64,000 nucleotides of DNA from Streptomyces sp. NRRL S-455 (GTDB lineage Bacteria; Actinomycetota; Actinomycetes; Streptomycetales; Streptomycetaceae). Below, piece by piece: positions 8,687 to 17,214 of this stretch (positions are counted from its first letter, which is position 1; the number at the start of each line of letters is the position of its first letter). The notes below the pieces were generated by a model. It worked only from the letters and a program-made list of their open reading frames with translations, did not search any database and had not been told where the DNA came from. The stretch is taken from assembly GCF_000717875.1 (NCBI RefSeq), contig NZ_JOCT01000004.1:744001-808000 (forward strand), given 5' to 3'. The translations under genes and the position numbers were made by a program.

Positions 8687-9373
8687 TCAGCCGGCGCGGT
8701 CCTGCCCGCCGCCGAGCTCCCCCTGCCAACGGCGGTAGAGCCCGTGCGGCACGCCCGCCGCGTCGAGTACGCGTCCGGCGACGAAGTCCACCAGGTCCTG
8801 GATGTGCGTCGCGCCCGCGTAGAAGGCGGGTGAGGCCGGTACGACGATCGCGCCCGCGTCGTCGAGGGTGACCAGGTGCCGGAGGGTCTGGCCGTTCAGC
8901 GGGGTCTCGCGTACGGCCACGACCAGCTTGCGGCCCTCCTTCAGGGTCACGCTCGCCGCGCGCTGCAACAGGTCCTTCGACAGCCCGAGCGCGACTCCGG
9001 CCACGCTCGCCGTCGAAGCGGGCACGATCAGCATGCCCCGGGTGGGGTACGACCCCGAGGACGGCCCGGCGGCCAGGTCGCCGGCGCTCCAGTGCCGTAC
9101 GGCGTCGACGTCCACGGAGAAGGCGCCCGGCTTCCCGTCCGCGCCCCGGGACAGCCATTCCCGCAGGTCATCGCGCCAGTGGGCGTCCCGGAAGGAGATC
9201 CCGGTCTCGTCGAGCAGGGTGAGCCGGGAGGCCCGGGACACCACCAGGTCGACGCTCTCGCCGGCGGCGAGGAGGGCCCGCAGCACAGCGGCGGCATACG
9301 GGGTGCCGGAGGCGCCGGACACCCCTACGATCCAAGGCGTACGCGGCGTCTCGCCTGGCTTGACTGGGTTCAC
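8687..9373 (-). CDS. mqnM: UbiX-like flavin prenyltransferase (menaquinone, MqnM)
   Basis: 228-residue flavoprotein of the UbiX/Pad family, which prenylates FMN to make the cofactor of UbiD-type decarboxylases. It opens with IVGVSGASGTPYAAAVLRAL, the FMN-binding turn, and has the conserved ISFRDAHW and LVVAVRETPLNGQTLRHL segments; the latter contains the RETP motif near the prenyl/FMN site. Its partner decarboxylase is encoded 1.6 kb away at 10996-12447. GTG 9373 has no strong ribosome site, so the start is somewhat uncertain. I assign it to menaquinone synthesis from context. Confidence 0.88.
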   Translation of the reverse strand: MNPVKPGETPRTPWIVGVSGASGTPYAAAVLRALLAAGESVDLVVSRASRLTLLDETGISFRDAHWRDDLREWLSRGADGKPGAFSVDVDAVRHWSAGDLAAGPSSGSYPTRGMLIVPASTASVAGVALGLSKDLLQRAASVTLKEGRKLVVAVRETPLNGQTLRHLVTLDDAGAIVVPASPAFYAGATHIQDLVDFVAGRVLDAAGVPHGLYRRWQGELGGGQDRAG

Positions 9374-9464
9374 GACACTGAGCCTATCGGGCGTCGCAGG
9401 GTGGGAACCGGTCCAGGGGTGCGGGCCGTTGCACGGACAGGACGAGCGAACACTGGGGGCCGTC

Positions 9465-10079
9465 ATGCCGGGTCCGGAAGCCAGGTGGTCGAAGAGCGAC
9501 CGTGCGCTGGCCGCGGGCAAGCTGATGCTGGTGTGGGTCGCGCTGCTGTGGCTGCTCGAAGTGGTGGATGTCCTGACCGGCCACGCACTGGACGGCTTCG
9601 GCATCACCCCGCGCGCCCCGTCCGAGCTGGCCGACATCGTCCCGTCGGCGTTCATCCATTTCGGCTTCGCCCATCTGGCCGCGAACACGGTGCCGTTGCT
9701 GGTCCTCGGCTTCCTGGCCGCGCTCGCGGGGCTGCGCAGGTTCCTGCTGGTGTGCGCGCTGATCATCGTCGTGGACGGCCTGGGCGTCTGGCTCATATCC
9801 CCGGCGCAGACGAACACCGCGGGCGCCTCCGGCCTGATCTTCGGCCTCTTCGGCTTCCTGGTGGTGACCGGCTTCGTCGAGCGCCGCCCCCTGGGCATCC
9901 TGGCCGGCGTGCTCGTGGCCGCGATCTGGGGCGGCTCGATACTGGCCGGCCTCGCCCCCACCCAGTCGGGCGTCAGCTGGCAGGGCCACCTGCTGGGGCT
10001 GGTGGCGGGCGTGACGGCGGCGTTCGTGTTCCGCCGCCGGGCGGGCAGGCCCGCCCCGTCCTGGCGTGACACCGCCTGA
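9465..10079 (+). CDS. Rhomboid family intramembrane serine protease
   Basis: 204-residue polytopic protein with about six hydrophobic segments. Catalytic features of rhomboids are intact: H65-x4-H70-x3-N74 in an early helix, GASG with the nucleophile S122, and the catalytic H175 in WQGHLLGL. Lacks extra domains. It is divergent from mqnM and convergent to mqnP, so an unrelated housekeeping role is likely. ATG 9465 has a G-rich ribosome site immediately upstream. Confidence 0.88.
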   Translation: MPGPEARWSKSDRALAAGKLMLVWVALLWLLEVVDVLTGHALDGFGITPRAPSELADIVPSAFIHFGFAHLAANTVPLLVLGFLAALAGLRRFLLVCALIIVVDGLGVWLISPAQTNTAGASGLIFGLFGFLVVTGFVERRPLGILAGVLVAAIWGGSILAGLAPTQSGVSWQGHLLGLVAGVTAAFVFRRRAGRPAPSWRDTA

Positions 10080-10096
10080 GCGGACCGGCACCGTAC

Positions 10097-10999
10097 TCAC
10101 ACGCTGAGGCCCCGCACCAGGAGATCCAGCAGCGCGCACACGAACAGGGCGATCCCGATGAAGCCGTTGACGCTGAAGAACGCCCTGTTCACGCGGGACA
10201 GGTCATGCGGGCGGACGATCGAGTGCTCGTACAGGAACGCGCCCGCGACGATCAGCAGGCCCAGCCAGAAGAAGGCGCCCGCGTCGGTGGCCAGGGCGTA
10301 CCAGACGAACAGGGCCGTCGTCACCGCGTGACAGACCCGCGCTCCCCAGACGGCCGCCGGGACACCGAAGCGCGCCGGGACGGACCTGACGCCGATCTCC
10401 CGGTCGGTCTCGACGTCCTGGCAGGCGTAGATCAGGTCGAAGCCGCCGATCCAGACGCCCACCGCGAGGCCGAGGAGCACCGCGTCCCAGGACCAGGAGC
10501 CGGAGATCGCCAGCCAGCCGCCCACCGGGCCCATCGCCTGGGCCAGGCCCAGGATGGCCTGCGGGAAGTTCGTGAACCGCTTGCCGTACGGGTACACCAC
10601 CATCGGGATCACCGCGATGGGCGCCAGCGCCAGGCACAGCGGGTTGAGGAGGGCCGCCGCACCCAGAAACACGGCCAGGGCGATCAGCGCGCCCGTCCAG
10701 GCGTGCTTCACCGACATCGCGCCGGTCACCAGTTCACGGTGCGCCGTCCGCGGGTTCCGCGCGTCGATCTCCCGGTCGATGATCCGGTTGACCGCCATCG
10801 CGAAGGTCCGCAGGCCCACCATGCAGACGGTGACCAGCAGCAGCCGTCCCCAGTGGACGTTCTTGTCCCACTGGTACATCGCCGTGAGCGAGGCGATGTA
10901 GGCGAAGGGCAGCGCGAAGACCGAGTGCTCGATCATCACCAGCCGCAGGAAGGCCTTGGCGCGTCCCGGCTGCGGGATCGCCGCGGAAGCGGAGGTCAC
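10097..10999 (-). CDS. mqnP: Menaquinone-pathway prenyltransferase MqnP (UbiA family)
   Basis: 300-residue membrane prenyltransferase with about eight helices. Both Asp-rich motifs that hold the Mg-diphosphate are present: [15 protein letters not shown] (N-x3-D-x3-D) and DVETDREIG. It would attach the polyprenyl chain to the naphthoate precursor in the late futalosine pathway. The GTG at 10999 overlaps the stop of mqnL by four bases (GTGA), indicating translational coupling. Confidence 0.93.
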   Translation of the reverse strand: MTSASAAIPQPGRAKAFLRLVMIEHSVFALPFAYIASLTAMYQWDKNVHWGRLLLVTVCMVGLRTFAMAVNRIIDREIDARNPRTAHRELVTGAMSVKHAWTGALIALAVFLGAAALLNPLCLALAPIAVIPMVVYPYGKRFTNFPQAILGLAQAMGPVGGWLAISGSWSWDAVLLGLAVGVWIGGFDLIYACQDVETDREIGVRSVPARFGVPAAVWGARVCHAVTTALFVWYALATDAGAFFWLGLLIVAGAFLYEHSIVRPHDLSRVNRAFFSVNGFIGIALFVCALLDLLVRGLSV

Positions 11000-12447
11000 A
11001 GGCCGTACTCCTTCCAGCGGCGGTCCACCTTCGCCGCCGTCTCCGGATCGGACTCCACCATGTCGGGCCAGCCGCCGTCGCGCGTGTAGCCCTCCTCGGG
11101 CCACTTCTTCGTCGCGTCGATACCGGCCTTGCCGCCCCAGAACTGCTGGTAGGAGGCGTGGTCGAGGTGGTCCACGGGCCCTTCGACGATGCTGAGGTCG
11201 CGGGCGTAGTCCGTGTTGCCCAGCGCCCGCCAGGCGACCTCGTGCAGATCGTGCACGTCGCAGTCGGAGTCGACGACCACGATCAGCTTGGTCAGCGACA
11301 TCATGTGGGCGCCCCAGATGGCGTGCATGACCTTCTGCGCGTGCTTCGGGTACTTCTTGTCGATCGAGACGATCGCGCAGTTGTGGAAGCCGCCCGCCTC
11401 CGGCAGGTGGTAGTCCACGATGTCCGGCACGATGATCTTCAGCAGGGGGAGGAAGAAGCGTTCCGTCGCCCGGCCCAGGGGGCCGTCCTCCGTCGGGGGG
11501 CGGCCGACGACGATCGACTGGAGCAGCGGGCGCTTCCGCATCGTCACGCAGTCGATCTTCAGCGCCGGGAACGGCTCCTGCGGTGTGTAGAAGCCGGTGT
11601 GGTCGCCGAACGGCCCCTCCGGCAGCATCTCGCCCGGCTCCAGCCAGCCCTCGATCACGACTTCCGCCTGCGCCGGCACCTGGAGCGGCACGGTCTTGCA
11701 GTCGACCATCTCGATCCGCTTGCCGGCGAGGAACCCGGCGAAGAGGTACTCGTCGATGTCGCCGGGCAGCGGCGCGGTGGAGGCGTACGTGACGGCGGGC
11801 GGGCACCCGAAGGCGATGGCGACGGGCAGCCGCTCCCCACGCCGGGCCGCCACCTGGTAGTGGTTCCGGCTGTCCTTGTGGATCTGCCAGTGCATGCCGA
11901 TGGTGCGCTTGTCGTGCCGCTGGAGCCGGTACAGCCCGAGGTTGCGGATACCCGTCTCGGGGTCCTTGGTGTGCGTGAGCCCCAGGTTGAAGAAGGAGCC
12001 GCCGTCCTTCGGCCAGGTGAACAGGGCGGGCAGTTGCTCCAGATCGACGTCGTCGCCGGTGAGCACGACCTCCTGGACGGGGCCGTCCTTCACCTTCTTC
12101 GGCGGTACGTGGGTCATCGAGCCGAGCTTCCCGAAGGCCTCGCGCACGCCGACGAACCCGTGCGGCAGTTCGGGCTTCAGCAGCCCGCCGATCTTCTCCG
12201 AGATCTCGCCGTACGACTTCAGCCCGAGCGCCTTCAGCAGGCGCCGGTCGGTTCCGTACACGTTCATCGCGAGCGGCATGCCGGACCCGCGTACGTTCTC
12301 GAAGAGCAGGGCGGGACCGCCGGCCTTCTGGACCCGGTCGACGATCTCCCCGACCTCCAGATACGGGTCGACCTCGGCCTTGATGCGCTTGAGGTCGCCC
12401 TCGCGCTCCAGCGCCCTGAGCAGGGAGCGAAGATCGTCGTAAGCCAT
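10996..12447 (-). CDS. mqnL: Menaquinone-pathway UbiD-family decarboxylase MqnL
   Basis: 483-residue prenylated-FMN-dependent decarboxylase of the UbiD family. It would remove the carboxyl group of the dihydroxynaphthoate precursor. Visible family landmarks are the N-terminal [10 protein letters not shown] segment, the [13 protein letters not shown] metal/cofactor-binding region in the middle, and the [14 protein letters not shown] stretch with acidic catalytic residues. ATG 12447 begins at the conserved [10 protein letters not shown]; upstream in-frame sequence is non-homologous. The gene is first of a coupled pair with mqnP. Confidence 0.93.
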   Translation of the reverse strand: MAYDDLRSLLRALEREGDLKRIKAEVDPYLEVGEIVDRVQKAGGPALLFENVRGSGMPLAMNVYGTDRRLLKALGLKSYGEISEKIGGLLKPELPHGFVGVREAFGKLGSMTHVPPKKVKDGPVQEVVLTGDDVDLEQLPALFTWPKDGGSFFNLGLTHTKDPETGIRNLGLYRLQRHDKRTIGMHWQIHKDSRNHYQVAARRGERLPVAIAFGCPPAVTYASTAPLPGDIDEYLFAGFLAGKRIEMVDCKTVPLQVPAQAEVVIEGWLEPGEMLPEGPFGDHTGFYTPQEPFPALKIDCVTMRKRPLLQSIVVGRPPTEDGPLGRATERFFLPLLKIIVPDIVDYHLPEAGGFHNCAIVSIDKKYPKHAQKVMHAIWGAHMMSLTKLIVVVDSDCDVHDLHEVAWRALGNTDYARDLSIVEGPVDHLDHASYQQFWGGKAGIDATKKWPEEGYTRDGGWPDMVESDPETAAKVDRRWKEYGL

Positions 12448-12513
12448 GCGGTCCAGTATCCCCGAGCGGCTACCCTGGCCTGGAACCGCCCACCGCTTTC
12501 GCTGAGAGGCCGC

Positions 12514-12831
12514 ATGCTCCGGGTACTGATGTTCCTCGTGCCGCTGGCGTTGAGCGTGTACGCGTTCATCGACTGCATCAGCACCAAGGATGACGACATC
12601 CGTCACATGCCCAAGCCGCTCTGGGCGCTGCTCGTCCTGGTGTTCCCGCTGGTCGGCTCGATCTCGTGGCTCCTCGCCGGCAAGAAGCGCAGGCCCGCCG
12701 CCGACGGCTGGTCCGGCGTCAGGGGCAGCCGCTCGCGGCAGTGGGTCGCGCCCGACGACAACCCCGACTTCCTGAAGTCCCTCGACGAGGACAAGAAGAA
12801 GGGCGACGACCCGGACCGGGACGAGCCCTGA
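12514..12831 (+). CDS. PLDc_N domain small membrane protein
   Basis: 105-residue protein with two hydrophobic helices (about residues 1-20 and 35-55) framing [20 protein letters not shown], the pattern of the phospholipase D N-terminal (PLDc_N) membrane domain found alone in many actinobacteria. The tail is charged and presumably cytoplasmic. GAGAGG precedes the ATG by four bases. Divergent from mqnL. Function unknown. Confidence 0.82.
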   Translation: MLRVLMFLVPLALSVYAFIDCISTKDDDIRHMPKPLWALLVLVFPLVGSISWLLAGKKRRPAADGWSGVRGSRSRQWVAPDDNPDFLKSLDEDKKKGDDPDRDEP

Positions 12832-12852
12832 GGTAGCACTACGGCTCCTCGG

Positions 12853-13596
12853 TTACGGCTTCTCGGTGCGCTCTGACGTCGGTTCGGGTTTGGTGTAGAG
12901 GATGTCGCGGGCCTGTTCCACGGCGCGGGAGATGCTCTCGGAGACGAAGTCGAGGAACCTGGCGATGTTTTCGAGTCGGTGGGCGGCCGGTGTGTCGGGG
13001 CCGAGAATGCCGACGCCCTGCCGGGCGACTTCGCCGAGGTGTGCGGTGGAGCGGGCGGCGGCCACCGCGGACTGGTACATGACGTCGTCGTCGACGGTGT
13101 AGCGCTCGCGGCGGCCCTCGCCGCGTTCCCGGCGGACGAGGCCCTGGCTCTCCAGGAACGCGATCGCCTTGGACACGGACGCCGGGCTGACCTGGAGGCG
13201 CTGGACGAGTTCGGACGCGGTCACGCTGCCCTCGTCGGTCGTGTACAGGCAGGTCAGCACCCGGGCTGTCATCTTGGGCAGGCCCTGCCCCATGAAGACG
13301 GTGGTGAACAACTCCTCGTACTCGCGCACGGCTTCGGGGTCGCGTCCGTGTGACTGCGCAGGCGTCCCGGCGGAGGCCCGGGGCGCGGCCTGCTTGCGTC
13401 GGTGTGCGCGGCGTTCGGTGGCGCGGTGGGCGAGGTCGGCGCGGTAGGAGACAGGGCCGCCGTTGCGCATGACCTCGCGTGTGATCGTCGAGGTGGGGCG
13501 GTCCAGGCGCCTGGCGATCTCCGCGTAGGCCAGGCCGTCGGCCAGCCCCAGTGCGATCTGCTGGCGTTCCTGCTGGGTGAGCCTGCCTCCCGGCAT
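12853..13596 (-). CDS. Hybrid IS30-type HTH / MarR-GbsR regulator
   Basis: 247-residue DNA-binding protein with two distinct HTH modules. Residues about 5-45 (LTQQERQQIALGLADGLAYA, then EIARRLDRPTSTITREV) match the HTH_38 domain at the N-terminus of IS30 transposases. After an Ala/Arg-rich linker comes a MarR/GbsR winged helix (LTCLYTTDEGSVTASELVQR, LQVSPASVSKAIAFLESQGL). AAGGAGG five bases before ATG 13596 fixes the start. It is divergent from the DUF4097/ABC operon and three ATTGCAAT-like boxes lie between, so it probably controls that operon and itself. Confidence 0.85.
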   Translation of the reverse strand: MPGGRLTQQERQQIALGLADGLAYAEIARRLDRPTSTITREVMRNGGPVSYRADLAHRATERRAHRRKQAAPRASAGTPAQSHGRDPEAVREYEELFTTVFMGQGLPKMTARVLTCLYTTDEGSVTASELVQRLQVSPASVSKAIAFLESQGLVRRERGEGRRERYTVDDDVMYQSAVAAARSTAHLGEVARQGVGILGPDTPAAHRLENIARFLDFVSESISRAVEQARDILYTKPEPTSERTEKP

Positions 13597-13648
13597 CGCG
13601 GCCTCCTTCGTGGTCCGTGTGTCCGCAGCATAGCTTTCACCCCTCCTC

Positions 13649-13724
13649 CATTGCAACGAACATCCTGACCTGCATTGCATTAGATCCCAATCCATTGCAA
13701 TGATTTAACGGCACTGACCTGCAT
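13649..13724. promoter_or_regulatory. Operator cluster: three CATTGCAa/t boxes plus a direct repeat
   Basis: The intergenic region contains CATTGCAAC (13649-13657), GCATTGCAT (13672-13680) and CATTGCAATG (13693-13702), all variants of the palindrome ATTGCAAT. An 11-base direct repeat CTGACCTGCAT occurs at 13665-13675 and 13714-13724, 49 bases apart. These are AT-richer than their surroundings and sit between divergent genes, as expected for operators of the flanking hybrid regulator. Confidence 0.6.
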
Positions 13725-13816
13725 CTATGGCATCAGTACGCAACGAAGTTGTTGCCACATGCTCGAACGCAACGTAGCTTTTCCGTTGTCAGAAACAAGC
13801 AGCGAAGGAGCACACG

Positions 13817-14488
13817 ATGCAGAAGTTCGACACCCCCGCCCAGGTGACCGCCATCCTCGACATCCCCGCCGGACGCATCCAGGTCATCGCCGCCGACCGC
13901 ACCGACAGCACGGTCGAGGTCCGGCCCGCGGACGCCTCCAAGAACCGCGACGTGAAGACGGCGGAGCAGATCGAGGTCACCTACGGCGACGGCGTCCTGC
14001 GGATCAAGGCGCCGGAGCCGAAGAACCGGCTCCTCGGAAACGTCGGATCCGTCGAGGTGACGGTCCAACTGCCGGCCGGTTCCCACATCGAGGCGAAGAC
14101 GGCCGCCGCCGAACTGCGCGGCGTGGGACGGCTCGGCGAGGTCGCCTTCGAGGGCGGCTACCGCTCGGTCAAGCTCGACGAGGCCGCGAGCGCCCGCCTC
14201 ACCGGCCACGACTGCGACATCTCGGTCGGCCGCCTCACCGGCCCCGCGGAGATCAGCACCCAGCGGGGCGCCATCACGGTCACCGAAGCCGTACGCGGCA
14301 CGGTCACCTTGCGCGTCGAGCAGGGCGACATCACGATCGGCGCCGCCCACGGCGTCTCCGCCTCCCTGGACGCCGGCACCAGCTACGGCCGCATCAGCAA
14401 CTCCCTCAAGAACTCGGACGGCGCCGACGCCGCCCTGACCATCCACGCGACCGCCGCGCAGGGCGACATCACGGCCCGCAGCCTCTGA
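13817..14488 (+). CDS. DUF4097 beta-strand repeat protein
   Basis: 223-residue protein built of short alternating hydrophobic strands, the hallmark of DUF4097 (a right-handed beta-helix-like 'adhesin' fold): examples are VTAILDIPAGRIQVIAAD, VEVTVQLPAGSHIEAK and EISTQRGAITVTEA. No signal peptide or membrane segment. AAGGAG precedes the ATG. It is the first gene of an operon with the DrrAB-like exporter, a frequent Streptomyces arrangement; its role there is not known. Confidence 0.85.
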   Translation: MQKFDTPAQVTAILDIPAGRIQVIAADRTDSTVEVRPADASKNRDVKTAEQIEVTYGDGVLRIKAPEPKNRLLGNVGSVEVTVQLPAGSHIEAKTAAAELRGVGRLGEVAFEGGYRSVKLDEAASARLTGHDCDISVGRLTGPAEISTQRGAITVTEAVRGTVTLRVEQGDITIGAAHGVSASLDAGTSYGRISNSLKNSDGADAALTIHATAAQGDITARSL

Positions 14489-14516
14489 CGCTCGAACTTC
14501 CCAAGGAGCCCTCCTC

Positions 14517-15184
14517 ATGACCGGCTTGGCCATCGCGGCGAACGGGCTGCGCAAGTCCTACGGCGACAAGACCGTCCTCGACGGTGTCGACCTGGCCGTC
14601 CCGGAAGGGACGATCTTCTCCCTCCTCGGCCCGAACGGCGCCGGCAAGACCACCGCCGTCAAGATCCTCTCCACCCTCGTCTCCCCCGGCGCCGGCTCCG
14701 GTGCGATCCGCGTCGGCGGCCACGACCTCGCCGGCGACCCGCAGGCGGTACGCGCCGCCATCGGGGTCACCGGCCAGTTCTCCGCGGTCGACGGCCTGAT
14801 CACGGGCGAGGAGAACATGCTCCTGATGGCGGACCTGCACCACCTGTCCAAGCGTGAAGGTCGGCGCGTGGCCGCCGAGTTACTGGAACGGTTCGACCTC
14901 ACCGACGCCGCGAAGAAGCCCGCCTCCACCTACTCCGGCGGCATGAAACGCCGCCTCGACATCGCCATGACCCTGGTCGGCGACCCGCGGATCATCTTCC
15001 TCGACGAACCGACCACCGGCCTCGACCCCCGCTCCCGCCACAACATGTGGCAGATCATCAGGGAGCTCGTCACGGGCGGCGTCACCGTCTTCCTCACCAC
15101 GCAGTACCCGACCTCGACGACGTGTTCTTCGCCCTCACCGGCAGCGCCAAGGTCCCCCACCAGCCCGAGGAGGCTGCCCGATGA
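14517..15184 (+). pseudogene. DrrA-like ABC transporter ATPase, internally deleted and frameshifted
   Basis: Begins as a normal DrrA-type exporter ATPase: Walker A GPNGAGKTT (38-46), signature YSGGMKRR (139-146), Walker [13 protein letters not shown] (159-170) and the switch TTQY (194-197). Directly after TTQY (15107) the reading frame jumps: in the -1 frame the sequence continues PDLDDVFFALTG, the usual C-terminal end of this family, and stops at 15182-15184, overlapping the permease ATG. About 100 residues that normally separate these two elements are missing. In the original frame translation would run on to 16307 through the permease gene. Either a real deletion-frameshift or a sequencing/assembly collapse. 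Codon 122 is the rare TTA. Confidence 0.8.
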
Positions 15185-15972
15185 GCACCCTGTCCCTGGC
15201 CGCACGCGACTCCGCCACCATGCTGCGCCGCAACCTCCTGCACGCCCGGCGCTACCCCTCCCTCACGCTGAACCTGCTGCTCACCCCGATCATGTTGTTA
15301 CTGCTCTTCGTCTACGTCTTCGGCGACACCATGAGCGCGGGCATCGGCAGCGGCGGTCCGGACCGCTCCGCGTACATCGCCTATCTCGTGCCGGGCCTGC
15401 TGCTGATGACCATCGGCAGCACCACGATCGGCACCGCCGTCTCCGTCGCCAACGACATGAGCGAGGGCATCATCGCCCGCTTCCGCACCATGGCGATCCA
15501 CCGCGGATCCGTGCTGGTCGGGCACGTCGTCGGCAGCGTCCTGCAGTCCGTCATCAGCGTGGTCCTCGTCGGCGCCGTCGGCGTGGCCATCGGCTTCCGC
15601 TCGACCGACGCCACCGTGCTGGAGTGGCTCGCGGCGTTCGGGCTGCTCGTGCTCTTCGCCCTGGCGCTCACCTGGATCGCCGTGGGCATGGGCCTGGTCA
15701 GCCCGAACGCCGAGGCGGCCAGCAACAACGCCATGCCGCTGATCTTCCTGCCGCTCATCTCCAGCGCCTTCGTCCCGGTCGACGCGATGCCGGGCTGGTT
15801 CCAGCCGATCGCCGAGTACCAGCCGTTCACCCCGGCCATCGAGACCCTGCGCGGCCTGCTGCTCGGCACCGAGATCGGCCACAACGGGTGGATCGCCGTG
15901 GCCTGGTGCCTGGGCCTCGCGGTACTCGGCTACGTCTGGTCGACGTCCAGGTTCAACGACGACCCGAAGTGA
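15181..15972 (+). CDS. ABC-2 type exporter permease (DrrB-like)
   Basis: 263-residue membrane protein with six hydrophobic segments and the ABC-2 landmark NAEAASNNAMPLIFLPLISS, followed by PFTPAIETLRGLL. This is the DrrB architecture for drug or lipid export. Its ATG overlaps the stop codon of the ancestral ATPase frame (ATGA), so the pair was translationally coupled before the ATPase was damaged. Contains the rare Leu codon TTA at 15298-15300, implying dependence on the bldA tRNA. Confidence 0.9.
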   Translation: MSTLSLAARDSATMLRRNLLHARRYPSLTLNLLLTPIMLLLLFVYVFGDTMSAGIGSGGPDRSAYIAYLVPGLLLMTIGSTTIGTAVSVANDMSEGIIARFRTMAIHRGSVLVGHVVGSVLQSVISVVLVGAVGVAIGFRSTDATVLEWLAAFGLLVLFALALTWIAVGMGLVSPNAEAASNNAMPLIFLPLISSAFVPVDAMPGWFQPIAEYQPFTPAIETLRGLLLGTEIGHNGWIAVAWCLGLAVLGYVWSTSRFNDDPK

Positions 15973-16016
15973 CCACCGTGGTCGCGCGGGCCGTCTCCCG
16001 CACCTCGCCACACCCA

Positions 16017-16055
16017 GGGCGGCGCACACCGGCATCTCGCCGGCGTGCGCCGCCC
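16017..16055 (+). terminator. Hairpin terminator after the ABC operon
   Basis: GGGCGGCGCACACCGG at 16017-16032 pairs with 16040-16055 (one mismatch in 16 positions) across a 7-base loop. It lies 45 bases after the permease stop and before the convergent DUF397 gene. Confidence 0.75.
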
Positions 16056-16085
16056 GTTCGTCTGCCCACGGCCGGGGGCGGTGGA

Positions 16086-16277
16086 TCAGCGCAGAGCGGT
16101 CAGGAACGCGGACCAGGCGGACCGGGTGACGACCAGGACCGGTCCGTCAGGGGTCTTGCTGTCGCGGATGGGGACGGCGGCGGGGAAATCGGGGGCGATT
16201 TCGATGCAGTCCCCGCCGTTGGCGCCGCTGTGGCTGCTCTTGATCCAAGTCGCCGCGCGCAGCTGCTCGCTGGTCAT
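16086..16277 (-). CDS. DUF397 protein
   Basis: 63-residue protein with the DUF397 core: WIKSSHSGANGGDCIEIA near the start, then VPIRDSKTPDGPVLVV and WSAFLTALR at the end. In Streptomyces these small proteins are encoded directly after DUF5753 HTH regulators and act with them, in some cases as a toxin-antitoxin-like or developmental pair. Here it overlaps the regulator gene by 131 bases in another frame. Confidence 0.92.
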   Translation of the reverse strand: MTSEQLRAATWIKSSHSGANGGDCIEIAPDFPAAVPIRDSKTPDGPVLVVTRSAWSAFLTALR

Positions 16278-17109
16278 GGGCCTCGTAGCCTTCCCTCACG
16301 TCGCTGATCAGAGCGGCGGACTGAGGTGCTGACAGGGCGTCCGCTCTGAGCACATCATAGGTGCGCATGTGCTGCGTGAAGATGGCCGGATCATCGCTGA
16401 AGTGGCCCCGGTCGAGCGATTCCGAGTAGACCCAGCGTTCGCCGCCCGGAAGCTCGATCAACGACAGGGACGTGTCAGGGCGGTCGATCTCCGGGCGGTT
16501 CGACGGGGCGATCTGGACGCGGATGTTGGGCAGGCGCCCCACGGCCAGCAGGTGCTCGCACTGTTCCCTCATGACCTCCAGCCCACCCACCATGTGCCGC
16601 AGGCAGCTCTCGTCGAGCACGACGAGGTAGAACGGGCCGCCATCGACGAGGAATCGCTGCTGGCGACTCATTCGTGCCCGGACCCGTTCCGCCACGTCCT
16701 GGGCGTCTGTGAGTCGGCGACCGAACAGTGCGGTCGCGTACCCGGGCGTCTGCAACAGACCCGGGATGACCTGCGTCTGATACGCGCGGATGGCCACCGC
16801 CTCCGCGTCCATACGCGCCCTGCGCTCGAACCAATCCGGATGCTCCACCGCCGGATACCAGTCGATCCGCCCCCACAACCGCGCCAACACCCCACCCGTG
16901 CCCAGAAGCTCATCGCACGCCTTCGCGAAGGAGTCCTGCGGTACGCGCGTGCCCGCCTCCACCCGCGCCACGTGCGAACGGTCGCACGGGATCTGTCGTG
17001 CGAGAGCCTCCTGCGTCAGCAGCGCGGCCTCGCGGAAGTGCCGCAGCACCTCGCCGAACACGGCCGCCGTGCTCGCCCCCGTCTCCGCCCCGCCGTTCCG
17101 TCGGCTCAC
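16147..17109 (-). CDS. XRE-type HTH regulator with DUF5753 domain (Scr1-like)
   Basis: 320-residue regulator. Residues about 18-72 form an XRE helix-turn-helix (LTQEALARQIPCDRSHVARV); residues about 85-265 match DUF5753, including RAYQTQVIPGLLQTPGYA and the YSESLDRGHFSDD stretch. After VREGYEAH the reading frame does not stop but runs 131 bases into the DUF397 gene, adding an Arg/Gln-rich tail of about 45 residues that looks like out-of-frame DUF397 sequence. GTG 17109 has a strong GGGGGAGG site. Partner of the DUF397 gene. Confidence 0.88.
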   Translation of the reverse strand: MSRRNGGAETGASTAAVFGEVLRHFREAALLTQEALARQIPCDRSHVARVEAGTRVPQDSFAKACDELLGTGGVLARLWGRIDWYPAVEHPDWFERRARMDAEAVAIRAYQTQVIPGLLQTPGYATALFGRRLTDAQDVAERVRARMSRQQRFLVDGGPFYLVVLDESCLRHMVGGLEVMREQCEHLLAVGRLPNIRVQIAPSNRPEIDRPDTSLSLIELPGGERWVYSESLDRGHFSDDPAIFTQHMRTYDVLRADALSAPQSAALISDVREGYEAHDQRAAARGDLDQEQPQRRQRRGLHRNRPRFPRRRPHPRQQDP

Positions 17110-17214
17110 GGCCTCCCCCTCCGTGACAGTGCACCGGTGTCACACGCCAAGCATTGAACCGTGCTGTTCCCGTGCGCGACGCTCGATGCACACAGAGTTA
17201 CGGAGGTGCGCGAA

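Noticed and set aside
13665..13724. Repeated short elements considered as a CRISPR fragment
   Set aside because: Only two direct copies and three palindromic boxes with irregular spacing, in a divergent promoter; no cas genes.
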